Assembly: GCA_035296325.1 (NCBI GenBank)
Contig: DATHBD010000012.1
Coordinates: 1-64,000, forward strand
Length of the DNA: 64,000 bases
Source: DATHBD01 sp035296325
GTDB taxonomy: Bacteria; Actinomycetota; Actinomycetes; Mycobacteriales; Micromonosporaceae
Direction: 5' to 3'
Positions 40,342-49,325 of the stretch are shown here, in pieces. Made by a program: the position numbers and the translations under genes. Numbering within the stretch: the first letter of the stretch is position 1; every line of letters starts with the position of its first letter. Below the pieces are notes generated by a model that saw only the letters and a program-made list of their open reading frames with translations, made no database searches and was not told the DNA's origin.

Positions 40342-41733
40342 TCAGCCGCGGCCCAGGCGGCGCAGCAGGACGTCCGAGGCGAGCGGGTACGCCCCGTGCC
40401 GGCGCACCCCGTCGGCCACCTCCTTGTCGGAGGAGACCACCACCACCGGGCGCCCGGCCGGCTCGGCCCGGACCAGCCTGCGGATCAGGTCGTCGGCGGT
40501 CTCCCCCTTGCGGGAGAAGAGCACCCGGACGCCGCGCGGCGTCGGTGGCAGGCCCACCACCCGCTCCGCCCCGTCGAAGACCACGGTCACCTCGGCCCGG
40601 GTCTGCGCGGCCAGGCCGCCCAGACCGTTCACCAGGCGGCTGCGCTGCTGCTCCAGCGACACGTCGCCGAAGCCCTTCTTGGTCACGTTGTACCCGTCCA
40701 CCACGAGGTGCGCCTTGGGCAGCGCGAGGAGCGGATCCAGCCGGGCCGGGTCGTCGGCGTCCAGGGCACGCGCCGCCCCGGCCACGGCACCGGGGCGCTC
40801 GGCGGACTCGTCGGCGACGAAGTCGGCCGGCAGTCGATCCGTCGGCTCGAGCGCCAACTCCCGGCGCAGCCCGGCGGCGGCCTGCCCGATCGTCTCCAGC
40901 AGGAGCCACAGCCGCGCGTCGTCCATGGCGCGGGCCTGGGTGGCGCTCTGCCGGGCGGTGCCCATGGCGGATTCCGCCTCCCCGAGGCGGGCCTTCAACC
41001 GGCGTACCTCGGCGTCGTGGTCGGCGGCCAGCCGCGTCGCGCGCCCCTTCTCCGTCGCCAGCATGTCACCGGTTTTGCGCTCGCGAGCCTGGGCCTCCCG
41101 CAGCGCGCGCGCCAGGGTCCGGACCTCGTCGCGCAGCGCCGAGTCCTCGTCACGCAGCCGGGCCAGCTCGTCACGCAGCTTCTCGGCCTCGACCCTGGCG
41201 ACGGCGCGCTCGTGCTCGGCGCGGGCGAGCCGCTGCTCCACGTCGCGGAACCGCCCGGCCAGCACCGCGCTCTCCGCCTCTGCGCGGACCGCGACCGTCG
41301 CGGACCGGACCAGCTGCTGCCACCCCTCGGGCCGGGCCAGATAGGCCAGCGCCGCCACATCGACCGGGTCCGCCGCCGCCGGCACCGTGCCGCCGGCCAC
41401 GGCCGCGGCCAGTTCGGCCAGCTCCGCCTGCAACCGCCCGGCCAGCCGGTGGCGCAGCAGTGGATCATGGGCGAGCTGGGCGGCGATGATCGAGCCACCC
41501 AGCTTCGCCCGCCGGTGCGGCGCGAACTTCGCCACCCGCCGCAGCGCCGCCGGGAGCTCGTCCAGCGGCATCCCGGTGATGGCGGCCGCGGCCAGCGCGA
41601 CGACCCGTTGGCGGACCGCCTCGGGCAGCGTCGGCTCGATGTCGGGCTCGAAATCGATGCTCGTCGGCCCCTCCGCGGCACGTCCGAGCGCGGCGCCGGG
41701 CACGGCGTCGGCGTCGGGGTGCTGCGCGGTCAT
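40342..41733 (-). CDS. coiled-coil protein with C-terminal NYN (YacP-like) domain
   Basis: 463 residues. Residues about 150-260 are a long charged coiled coil (VEQRLARAEHERAVARVEAEKLRDEL). The C-terminal 170 residues form a NYN/YacP nuclease domain: AHLVVDGYNVTKKGFGD, EVTVVFDGAERV, VRVLFSRKGETADDLIRRLV and VVVVSSDKEVADG supply the acidic residues. It is likely to act on RNA in a multimer. Actinobacteria conserve this gene near the DnaQ-UvrC fusion and the qcr cluster. It is divergent from the exonuclease gene. Confidence 0.85.
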   Translation of the reverse strand: MTAQHPDADAVPGAALGRAAEGPTSIDFEPDIEPTLPEAVRQRVVALAAAAITGMPLDELPAALRRVAKFAPHRRAKLGGSIIAAQLAHDPLLRHRLAGRLQAELAELAAAVAGGTVPAAADPVDVAALAYLARPEGWQQLVRSATVAVRAEAESAVLAGRFRDVEQRLARAEHERAVARVEAEKLRDELARLRDEDSALRDEVRTLARALREAQARERKTGDMLATEKGRATRLAADHDAEVRRLKARLGEAESAMGTARQSATQARAMDDARLWLLLETIGQAAAGLRRELALEPTDRLPADFVADESAERPGAVAGAARALDADDPARLDPLLALPKAHLVVDGYNVTKKGFGDVSLEQQRSRLVNGLGGLAAQTRAEVTVVFDGAERVVGLPPTPRGVRVLFSRKGETADDLIRRLVRAEPAGRPVVVVSSDKEVADGVRRHGAYPLASDVLLRRLGRG

Positions 41734-41788
41734 CCTGCAAGTGTCGCACCGCGAACGCGGCGCCGCCGAAACTGTCGTACCGGCCGCA

Positions 41789-41794
41789 TAGCGT
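41789..41794 (+). promoter_or_regulatory. TAGCGT -10 element, probable leaderless start
   Basis: TAGCGT matches TANNNT and ends 6 nt before the GTG at 41801, in the 67-bp gap between divergent genes. No SD is present. Confidence 0.4.
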
Positions 41795-41800
41795 GCCCGC

Positions 41801-43549
41801 GTGCCCGAGTCCTCCCAGATCCGTTATCACCAGGAGACGCTCGATCCGCTCTTCACCGACCCGCGGGCGGCGTCGCTGTTCGGCACCACATTCGTCGTGG
41901 TCGACCTGGAGACCACCGGCGGCGCGCCCAGCGGCGCCGGGATCACCGAGATCGGCGCGGTGAAGATTCGCGGCGGGGAGGTGCTCGGCGAGTTCGCCAC
42001 CCTGGTCAACCCGGGCGAGCGGCTGGCACCGTTCATCACGGTGCTGACCGGCATCACCGAGGCGATGCTGATCCCTGCACCGCCGATCGAGGCGGTGCTG
42101 CCGGCCTTTCTGGAGTTCGCCGCGGAGAGCGTCTGGGTGGCGCACAACGCGCCGTACGATACGGGGTTTCTCAAGGCCGCCTGCGCCATCCACGGCTACC
42201 CGTGGCCCAAGCCGCTGGTGCTGGACACTGCCGCGCTGGCCCGGCGGGCGTTCCTCGCCGACGAGGTGCCCAACAACAAGCTGGCCACGCTGGCCCGCTA
42301 CGTCAAGGCGACGCATCAGCCGTGCCACCGGGCGTTGGCCGACGCCCGCGCCACAGTCGATGTGCTGCACGCCCTGATCGCGCGGCTCGGCTCACACAAG
42401 GTCCACACCCTGGGTGACGCGCTGGAGTTCGTCAAGGCGGTCAGTCCGGCGCAGCGCGGCAAGAAGCACCTGGCCGACGGCCTGCCCGACGCGGCCGGCG
42501 TCTACCTGTTCCGCGACGGCCGGGACCGGCCGCTCTACGTCGGCACCAGCTCGTCGGTGGCCACCCGCGTGCGGAGCTACTTCACCGCCGCGGAGAAGCG
42601 GGCCCGGATGCGGGAGATGATCGCGGCCGCCGAGCGGGTGGAGGCGATCGAGTGCGCGCACCCGCTGGAGGCTGAGATCCGCGAGCTGCGCCTGATCGCG
42701 GCGCACAAGCCGCCCTACAACCGCCGCTCGAAGTTTCCGGAGCGGGTGGTGTGGCTGAAGCTCACCGATGAGGCGTACCCGCGATTGTCCCTGGTCCGCA
42801 AGCTGGTCGACGACGGCGCGGCCTACCTGGGTCCGTTCACCTCCCGGCGCACCGCGGAGCTCGCCGCCGCCGGGATCTACGACGCCCTGCCACTGCGCCA
42901 GTGCACCCATCGGCTCTCCGCGAGGACTCCCACGCCGGCCTGCGCGCTGGCCGAGCTGGGCCGTTGCCCGGCGCCGTGCGAGCACGCGATCTCCGTCGAG
43001 GAGTACGCCGCGCAGGCGGCGCAACCATTCCGCACCGCCACGCTCGCTGACCCCGCAGCCGTCGTGCACCGCCTCCTCGCCCGGATCGAGGTGCTGGCCG
43101 GTGCGCGCCGCTACGAGGAGGCGGCAGTGCTTCGCGGCCGGATGGTGGCGTTCCTGCGGACCACGATCCGGATGCAGCGGCTGGCGTCGCTGACCTCCCT
43201 CGCCGAGTTGGTGGCGGCGCGCCCCTCGGCCACGGGTGGCTGGGAGCTCGCGGTCATCCGGCATGGCCGGCTCGCCGGGGCCGGGCTCTCCCCGCCCCGG
43301 GTGCACCCGCAGCCGACGCTGGATACGGTGCTCGCCACCGCCGAGACCGTTCCGCCCGGCCCTGGCCCCACGCCGTCGGCGAGTGCCGAAGAGAGCGAGC
43401 GTATTCTGGCCTGGTTGGAGCGTCCGGAGACCCGCCTCGTGCGGGCGCCGGTCGGCTGGGCGTCGCCGGCAACGGGAGCTGCCCGATGGCGACCGCTCCT
43501 CGTCCGGGCTGAAGCCGCTGTCGCGGCGCAGGCCGATTTGCACGGATAG
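41801..43549 (+). CDS. DnaQ-like DEDDh exonuclease fused to UvrC-type GIY-YIG nuclease (Rv2191-like)
   Basis: 582 residues. The N-terminal exonuclease has VVVDLETTGG (Asp, Glu), VAHNAPYDTGFL (Asp) and HRALADARAT (His, Asp). A GIY-YIG domain follows at about residue 230 (AGVYLFRDGRDRPLYVGTSSSVATRVRSYF) and then a UvrC-like region (YLGPFTSRRTAE, CALAELGRCPAPCEHAISVEEYAAQ) with a UVR-type helix pair. It lacks the UvrC C-terminal RNase H and HhH domains. This fusion is typical of actinobacteria (Rv2191) and is thought to act in DNA repair. It is transcribed alone. Confidence 0.92.
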   Translation: MPESSQIRYHQETLDPLFTDPRAASLFGTTFVVVDLETTGGAPSGAGITEIGAVKIRGGEVLGEFATLVNPGERLAPFITVLTGITEAMLIPAPPIEAVLPAFLEFAAESVWVAHNAPYDTGFLKAACAIHGYPWPKPLVLDTAALARRAFLADEVPNNKLATLARYVKATHQPCHRALADARATVDVLHALIARLGSHKVHTLGDALEFVKAVSPAQRGKKHLADGLPDAAGVYLFRDGRDRPLYVGTSSSVATRVRSYFTAAEKRARMREMIAAAERVEAIECAHPLEAEIRELRLIAAHKPPYNRRSKFPERVVWLKLTDEAYPRLSLVRKLVDDGAAYLGPFTSRRTAELAAAGIYDALPLRQCTHRLSARTPTPACALAELGRCPAPCEHAISVEEYAAQAAQPFRTATLADPAAVVHRLLARIEVLAGARRYEEAAVLRGRMVAFLRTTIRMQRLASLTSLAELVAARPSATGGWELAVIRHGRLAGAGLSPPRVHPQPTLDTVLATAETVPPGPGPTPSASAEESERILAWLERPETRLVRAPVGWASPATGAARWRPLLVRAEAAVAAQADLHG

Positions 43550-43658
43550 GCACATCGGACAAACGCACATACGTATTGGACCGATCGTTTGCTCGTTGCA
43601 TCACTAGGCTGGAAAGGACCGCTTCGCCAGCCCGACGATCCGGTCAAGGAGGTGCGCG

Positions 43659-45680
43659 ATGGAGCCCGGGTCCCACCGGACCGATCCACGCCCCGAGCAC
43701 AACGCCAGACCAGAGTCCACGCCGACCATGGACCGCGCCAGCGCCGTCGACCGGTTCTCCGGATCTCCACGCTCCGCCCACTACGCCCCGGCGACCCCGC
43801 CAACGGCCAGCACCCCACCGCACCGCACGCCGCAGCACGGCGGTCCACCGAACGACCCGCCAGCACGGACCCTGACCCCGCCGCCGAGCTTCTCCGCGCT
43901 GTGCGGCGGGGCAGTCCCGGGTGACCCGACGACGAACTACTCCAACGTCCTGCAGCAGCGACTGCGGGCCATGCTCTCCTGGCAGACCGGTGAAGATCCG
44001 GTGAGCAGCCTGGTGCACACCCACCGCGCCGTGCACTCCGACGGTGACGCCGGGCTGATCCGCAAGGCGTACGGCATCGCCGAGCAGATGCACCGGGGTC
44101 AGATGCGCAAGAGCGGCGAGCCGTTCATCACCCACCCGCTCGCCGTCGCGCACATCCTCGCCGAGCTCGGGATGGACACCACCACCCTGGTCGCCGCCCT
44201 GCTGCACGACACCGTCGAGGACACCACCTACACGCTGAGCGCGCTGGAGCAGGACTTCGGCGAGGAGGTCGCGATCCTCGTCGATGGCGTGACGAAGATC
44301 GACAAGGTGGTCTTCGGTGCCGACGCCGAGGTCGAGACGATCCGTAAGATGATCATCGCGGCCGGCCGGGATGTCCGGGTCTTCGTGATCAAGCTGGCCG
44401 ACCGGTTGCACAACATGCGCACGCTGGACGCGCGCTCCCGCAACTCGCAGGTCCGCATCGCACTGGCCACCCGGGAGGTGCTGATCCCGCTCTGCGAGCG
44501 GCTCGGGATCCAGGCCCTCAAGCGCGAGTTGGAGGACTGGGCGCTGCGGGCGATCAACCCGAACGGGTATGCCATCATCGCCGACTATGTGAAATGGCGC
44601 GACGGGTGGGACCAGTACGTGGAGCACCTGCGCCTGTCGGTGATGGCGGAGCTCGGCAGGTTCAAGATCAGTGCGACCGTCTCGCCCCGCCCGCGGCACC
44701 TGTACTCGATCTGGCGCGACACCGTGAACGGCGGTTACCCGGAGCCCCACGACCTGCCCCGGGTCGTGGTGATCATCGATGGGCCGGAGACCGACTGCTA
44801 CGCCGCACTCGGCGCGATCCACACCAGGTGGCGCCCGGTGCCCGGGCGGTTCAAGGACTTCATCGCCTCCCCGAAGAACAACCTCTACCGCTCGCTGCAC
44901 ACCTCGGTGCTGGGCCCCGACGACCACGCCGTCGAGGTGCTCATCCGCACCGAGCTGATGCACCGCTCCGCCGAGTACGGCATCATCGCCAACTACCGCT
45001 ACCCCCAGCAGGCGGCCCTGCTCAGTACGACGACGAAGGGTGAACAGCTGGACTGGCTCCAGCGCATGCTCGACTGGCAGGCCGCGACCGCCGACCCCAG
45101 TCAGTTCCTGGCCTCGCTGCGATGCGACCTCGCCGAGAACCAGATCCTGGTCTTCACCTCGGCCGGGCAGCCGGTGCTGCTCCCGGCCGACGCGACACCG
45201 GTGGATCTCGCCTACACCCTCGGCGCCGACCTCGGTCACCGCTGTATCGGCGCGCGGGTGAACGGCCGGATGATGCCACCGTCGTCGGTACTCACCGACG
45301 GTGACCGGGTTGAGATCATGACCCACCCCGGCCAGCGCGACGAGTTCGACATCGACGACAAATCGCCGCCGCCCGGCCCGTCGGCGGAGTGGCTGCACTT
45401 CGTGAAGACGCCGCAGGCGCGGCTGCACATCGGCCGCTGGTTCGACGAGGGTCCACCGGCGGTCACCGCCACGAACCGGATCCGGCTCGGCCGGCTGGCG
45501 ATCGGGCTGGCCCTGCGGCGCAACGGCCGCGGGCTCGCCAGTGACCTGCCCCTGGTGCGCCTGCTCCCGCAACTGGGGTACCCGGATCTCGAGTCGCTGC
45601 TGGTCGCCGTCGCCGACCACAGCATCTCCGCCGACCGCGTCGTGGCCGAATTGATCACCTCCGTCGACTCGCCCGCCTGA
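43659..45680 (+). CDS. RelA/SpoT-homolog with intact HD hydrolase and diverged synthetase, TGS domain
   Basis: 673 residues with a perfect SD (AAGGAGGT) before ATG 43659. The first 100 residues are Pro-rich and disordered. The HD hydrolase (about 125-280) is intact: FITHPLAVAHILAELG, ALLHDTVEDT and IKLADRLHNMRTL. The synthetase-like domain keeps WRPVPGRFKDFIASPKNNLYRSLHTS, but the usual SIYxKM is SIWRDT, DLxxxRxL is DLPRVVVII, and ExQIRT is EVLIRT. A TGS domain (about 490-560) follows; the ACT domain is missing. It is a second RSH protein, comparable to RshA. Mainly (p)ppGpp hydrolysis is inferred. Confidence 0.85.
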   Translation: MEPGSHRTDPRPEHNARPESTPTMDRASAVDRFSGSPRSAHYAPATPPTASTPPHRTPQHGGPPNDPPARTLTPPPSFSALCGGAVPGDPTTNYSNVLQQRLRAMLSWQTGEDPVSSLVHTHRAVHSDGDAGLIRKAYGIAEQMHRGQMRKSGEPFITHPLAVAHILAELGMDTTTLVAALLHDTVEDTTYTLSALEQDFGEEVAILVDGVTKIDKVVFGADAEVETIRKMIIAAGRDVRVFVIKLADRLHNMRTLDARSRNSQVRIALATREVLIPLCERLGIQALKRELEDWALRAINPNGYAIIADYVKWRDGWDQYVEHLRLSVMAELGRFKISATVSPRPRHLYSIWRDTVNGGYPEPHDLPRVVVIIDGPETDCYAALGAIHTRWRPVPGRFKDFIASPKNNLYRSLHTSVLGPDDHAVEVLIRTELMHRSAEYGIIANYRYPQQAALLSTTTKGEQLDWLQRMLDWQAATADPSQFLASLRCDLAENQILVFTSAGQPVLLPADATPVDLAYTLGADLGHRCIGARVNGRMMPPSSVLTDGDRVEIMTHPGQRDEFDIDDKSPPPGPSAEWLHFVKTPQARLHIGRWFDEGPPAVTATNRIRLGRLAIGLALRRNGRGLASDLPLVRLLPQLGYPDLESLLVAVADHSISADRVVAELITSVDSPA

Positions 45681-45708
45681 CCCCGGTTTGCGCACCGCTC
45701 CCAGCCAC

Positions 45709-45728
45709 GCGGGCATGCCCGCTAGCCT
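45709..45728 (+). promoter_or_regulatory. palindrome abutting a -10 element, upstream of Nudix gene
   Basis: GCGGGCATGCCCGC (45709-45722) is a perfect 14-bp palindrome immediately followed by TAGCCT (45723-45728), which ends 6 nt before the GTG at 45735. A repressor bound there would block the promoter. The mRNA would be leaderless. Confidence 0.4.
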
Positions 45729-45734
45729 TTCCGC

Positions 45735-46313
45735 GTGACCGCTTCCCCACCGGGCCGCACCGGATCCTCACCGGCGCACCCCGCACGGCTGCACGCGCTG
45801 CGTGCCGCGGTGTTCCGCACCTTCTACGGCCTGCCCGCCCGATGGCGTCGCCGGCTGGTGCGCCTCGCCAAGCCGACGTACATCCTCGGCGCGCCGGTCC
45901 TGGTCCGCGCGGACGGCGCTGCCGCTCCCGGGAGCCTGCTCCTGGTCCGGCAGCCACCCGGCGTCGGCTGGTCGCTCCCGGCCGGCCTGCTGGACCGTGG
46001 CGAGCAGCCGGTCGCCGGCGCCGCACGCGAACTGGCCGAGGAGACCGGCGTCGAAGTGTCGCCGCAGCAGTTGCGCCCCGCGAATCCCAGCGCGGTCGTG
46101 CACACCCACGGTCGGTGGGTGGATCTGGTCTTCGAGACCGAGGTACCGGCCGATGTGCCGCTGCGGGTGGACGGGGCGGAGATTCTGGAGGCCGCCTGGC
46201 ACCCCGTGGACGACCTGCCGCCACTCACCCCGGCGACCGCCCGGCTGCTGGCGCACTACGGCATCGGCCCGTACGCCGACTTCCCCGAGGTCACCGGCCG
46301 GCCGGCGACATGA
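45735..46313 (+). CDS. Nudix hydrolase
   Basis: 192 residues. The Nudix box is GLLDRGEQPVAGAARELAEETGVEV, fitting GX5EX7REUXEEXGU except that the Gly-Glu spacing begins at the first Gly of GLLDRGE. A basic N-terminus of about 45 residues precedes the fold. It removes a nucleoside diphosphate-linked group; the substrate is not predictable. It is the first of four tightly coupled genes (Nudix, nucleotidyltransferase, AsnC-type protein, FGGY kinase) with ATGA, GTGA and 4-bp spacings. The start is set by the -10 element 6 nt upstream. Confidence 0.88.
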   Translation: MTASPPGRTGSSPAHPARLHALRAAVFRTFYGLPARWRRRLVRLAKPTYILGAPVLVRADGAAAPGSLLLVRQPPGVGWSLPAGLLDRGEQPVAGAARELAEETGVEVSPQQLRPANPSAVVHTHGRWVDLVFETEVPADVPLRVDGAEILEAAWHPVDDLPPLTPATARLLAHYGIGPYADFPEVTGRPAT

Positions 46314-47242
46314 CCTTCGACGGCTGCGCGGTGGTGCTGGCCGCCGGCGAGGGTCGGCGGCTGCGACCGCTCACCACGGTACGGCCGAAGCCGCTGTGCC
46401 CGGTGGGCAACATCGCGCTGCTCGACAGTGCCATGGATCGGATCTCCCGGTTGGGACCCGCCGGCCCGGACCGGCTCGCCGTCAACGCCTGCCACCTGGC
46501 TGAGCAGATCGTGGCGCACGTCGGCGGTCGGGCGCACCTGTCCGTCGAGCCGGGTTCGCCGCTGGGCACCGCGGGTGGGGTGGCGGGGCTGCGGGAGTGG
46601 ATCGACGGCCGGGCCGTACTGGTGGCCAACGCCGACGCGTACCTCGCCGACCCCGACCTTTCCGCCCTGCTCGACGGCTGGGACGGGAGCACGGTGCGGC
46701 TGCTCGGAGTGCCGGCCGCCGGGCTGCCGCCGGAGTTCGGCGGGTACCGGTTCGCCGGGGTCTCCCTGCTGCCGTGGAGCGATGTGCGGGCCCTGCCCGG
46801 TGGACGCGGCGAACTCGTCGCGACGACGTGGCGGCCGGCGGAACGGGCCGGTCGCCTGGAGGTGGTCCCGTACCACGGGGCGTACCTGGACACCGGTACA
46901 CCGCGCGACTACCTCGCCGCCAACCTGCACGCCGCCCAGGGAGCCCGGTTCGCCACGTCCGGTGCGGGTTGGATGATCACCTTTTCCGGCGACTGGAACC
47001 TGGTCGCGCCGGATGCCACGGTGACCGGGCAACTGCACGGGGCGGTGGTGGGTGCCGGGGCCACCGTCGCCGGCACGGTCACCCGCGGCGTGGTGTGGCC
47101 GGGCGGACGGGTCGCGGCCGACGAGCACCTGGTCGACGCGGTCCGGGTGGGTGCGGACCTCACGGTGACGGCCGGCCGACCGCACCCGGTCGATAGCATG
47201 AGCGACATCGGACCCGCTGACCGTCAGGAGCATCCACGGTGA
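46310..47242 (+). CDS. sugar-1-phosphate nucleotidyltransferase family protein
   Basis: 310 residues. VVLAAGEGRRLRPLTTVRPKPLCPV is the nucleotide-binding signature of GlmU/RmlA/ManC-type enzymes; VEPGSPLGTAGGVAGL and VANADAYLADPDL follow, with Asp as metal ligand. The C-terminal 80 residues look like a short left-handed beta-helix (GQLHGAVVGAGATVAGTVTRGVVWPGGRV). It probably makes an NDP-sugar; the sugar is unknown. Both ends overlap neighbours by 4 bp, so it is translated with the Nudix and AsnC-type genes. Confidence 0.88.
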   Translation: MTFDGCAVVLAAGEGRRLRPLTTVRPKPLCPVGNIALLDSAMDRISRLGPAGPDRLAVNACHLAEQIVAHVGGRAHLSVEPGSPLGTAGGVAGLREWIDGRAVLVANADAYLADPDLSALLDGWDGSTVRLLGVPAAGLPPEFGGYRFAGVSLLPWSDVRALPGGRGELVATTWRPAERAGRLEVVPYHGAYLDTGTPRDYLAANLHAAQGARFATSGAGWMITFSGDWNLVAPDATVTGQLHGAVVGAGATVAGTVTRGVVWPGGRVAADEHLVDAVRVGADLTVTAGRPHPVDSMSDIGPADRQEHPR

Positions 47243-47529
47243 TCACCGCGATCGTCCTCATCGACTGCGCCACCGACGCGATCGCGGAGGTGGCCGAAGC
47301 ACTGGCCGACCTCGACGGCGTCAGCGAGGTGTACTCGGTGACCGGCAATGTCGACCTCATCGCGATGGTGCGGGTCCGCGAGTTCGACGATATCGCCGAC
47401 GTCATCGCGGGGCGCATCTCCAAGGTGCCGGGCGTACTCAACACCGACAGCCACGTGGCGTTCCGCGCCTACTCCCGGCACGATCTGGAGGAGACCTTCG
47501 CCATCGGCTTCGCCGCGGACGGTAGCTGA
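47239..47529 (+). CDS. stand-alone AsnC/Lrp ligand-binding (RAM) domain protein
   Basis: A 96-residue protein consisting only of the ligand-binding domain of Lrp/AsnC regulators (VSEVYSVTGNVDLIAMVRVREFDDIADVI...SHVAFRAYSRHDLEE), with no helix-turn-helix. Such proteins assemble into decamers and bind amino acids; they may act as co-regulators. The GTG start at 47239 overlaps the nucleotidyltransferase stop, and the kinase begins 4 bp after its own stop. Streptomyces keeps an Lrp/AsnC-type gene near trpD and qcr in the same way. Confidence 0.9.
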   Translation: MITAIVLIDCATDAIAEVAEALADLDGVSEVYSVTGNVDLIAMVRVREFDDIADVIAGRISKVPGVLNTDSHVAFRAYSRHDLEETFAIGFAADGS

Positions 47530-47533
47530 CCAC

Positions 47534-49114
47534 GTGGATGTGGTGATCGGGCTGGACTGCGGCACGACGGCGACCAAGGCGGTCGCGGTCGGCGTCGACG
47601 CGACCGTGCGGGCCGTCGCGAAGGTCGGCTACCCGCTGCTCGTGCCGGCACCCGGGCGCGCTGAGCTGGATGCGGTACGGCTCGCGCAGTCGGCGATCAA
47701 GGCGCTGGCCGACACCTCGGCGCTGGTGCGGGAGCGCGGCGACCGGGTCGTGGGCCTCTGCGTGGGCGCCGCCATGCACGGCCTGGTCCGGCTGGGCGCC
47801 GACGGCGCACCGCTCGGCCCACTCGTCACCTGGGCCGACACCCGGGCCGGCGACGAGGCCCGGGAGCTCACCGAAGCGACCGGCGGCGCGCTGCACGGGC
47901 GCACCGGCACCCCGGTGCACCCGATGTCGCCCCTGGTCAAGCTGGCCTGGTGGCGCCGGCACGAGCCGGAGACCTTCGCGGCCACGCCTCGGTGGGGCGG
48001 CGTCAAGGAGGTGCTGCTCGCCGCGCTGTGTGAGACGGAGTTCCTGGTGGACCTGTCGGCCGCCTCGGCCACCGGAATGTACGACATCTTCGCGCGCCGG
48101 TGGGATCCCGAGGCGCTCAGCCTGGCCGGCGTGACCGCCGACCAGCTCCCGACGGTCGTCCCGACCACGCACCGGGTCGCTGGTCTGCGGCCGGAGGTGG
48201 CCAACGCGACCGGGCTGCCAGGGGGCGTACCGGTGATCGTGGGCGCCAGCGACGGGGCGCTGGCCAATCTCGGGCTCGGTGCGATCGGCGACGGGGTGGC
48301 GGCCGTCTCGGTCGGCACCAGCGGTGCCATCCGGGCGATGAGTCGGGTGCCCACGGTGGACGAGGCACGGCAGCTGTTCTGTTACGCCCTCACCGACGAT
48401 CGGTGGGTGATCGGTGGCGCCATCAACAACGCCGGCTCGGTGGTCCGGTGGGCTTCCGGCGCGCTCGGCCCGACCCCGACCGGGCCCGGTGCCACCACGC
48501 CGGCCGGCACCGCCTTCACCGAGGAGGCCCGCCAAGCTGCCGACATCGCGCTGCTGGCCGAGGCCGGGGCGGTGCCGCCGGGCAGTGACGGTCTGCTCTG
48601 CCTGCCGTACCTGATGGGCGAGCGGGCGCCCTGGTGGACCCCTGGCCTGCAGGGCGCCTGGATCGGTTTGCGCCGCTACCACACCCGCGGCCACCTGGTC
48701 CGTTCCGCGGTCGAGGGGGTCTGCCAGCAGCTCGCCCTGGTGGCCCGCGCCATGGCGGATGCCGGCGTACAGGTGCGGACCGTCCGGGCCACCGGCGGGT
48801 CGGTCGAGTCCGCGCTGTGGTGCGGCATTCTCGCCGCCACGCTGGATCTGCCGGTCGAGATCGCCGCGTCGCCGGAGGGCACCGGGACCGGAGCGGCGAT
48901 GCTCGGCCACCACGCCCTCGGTGCGCTGGCCGACCTCGACGAGGTGGCCGAACTGATCGCCGTCCACCGCGGCGCGGCCCCGGACCCCGGTGCGGTGGCG
49001 ACCTACGCCCGCCTGCGTCCGCTCATCGAGCAGTCCACCCGCGCACTGCTCCCGGTCTTCCACACGTTGAACGAGATCCCGGAGACCCCCGAGGACCCGA
49101 AGACCGTGCGGTAA
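47534..49114 (+). CDS. FGGY-family carbohydrate kinase (gluconokinase-like)
   Basis: 526 residues from GTG 47534. VVIGLDCGTTATKAVAV is the first phosphate motif, TWADTRAGDEA and PLVKLAWWRRHEPETF the sugar-binding region, VSVGTSGAIRAM phosphate-2, GGAINNAGSVVRW and LPYLMGERAPWWTPGLQGAWIGL the C-terminal signature. The overall pattern is closest to gluconate/xylulose kinases. It is the last gene of the Nudix-nucleotidyltransferase-AsnC operon. The gluconate call is inference. Confidence 0.85.
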   Translation: MDVVIGLDCGTTATKAVAVGVDATVRAVAKVGYPLLVPAPGRAELDAVRLAQSAIKALADTSALVRERGDRVVGLCVGAAMHGLVRLGADGAPLGPLVTWADTRAGDEARELTEATGGALHGRTGTPVHPMSPLVKLAWWRRHEPETFAATPRWGGVKEVLLAALCETEFLVDLSAASATGMYDIFARRWDPEALSLAGVTADQLPTVVPTTHRVAGLRPEVANATGLPGGVPVIVGASDGALANLGLGAIGDGVAAVSVGTSGAIRAMSRVPTVDEARQLFCYALTDDRWVIGGAINNAGSVVRWASGALGPTPTGPGATTPAGTAFTEEARQAADIALLAEAGAVPPGSDGLLCLPYLMGERAPWWTPGLQGAWIGLRRYHTRGHLVRSAVEGVCQQLALVARAMADAGVQVRTVRATGGSVESALWCGILAATLDLPVEIAASPEGTGTGAAMLGHHALGALADLDEVAELIAVHRGAAPDPGAVATYARLRPLIEQSTRALLPVFHTLNEIPETPEDPKTVR

Positions 49115-49325
49115 CGGCCCGGTATCCCACGTACGCCGGGCACCCCGGACTACGCGAGGACGCCGACGCCGAGCGGAACGCAGGGTGGGACGTGGCGACG
49201 TCTGCGTTACGAGCCGGTGGCGCCCGCCTGCGGGCCGGCGTCCCGCTCAGCGTGCGGATGGTGGCCGAACGGCGGCACATCGTGGCGGCTCAGCGACGCC
49301 CGGACGCCGCGGCCGGTAACAGAAT

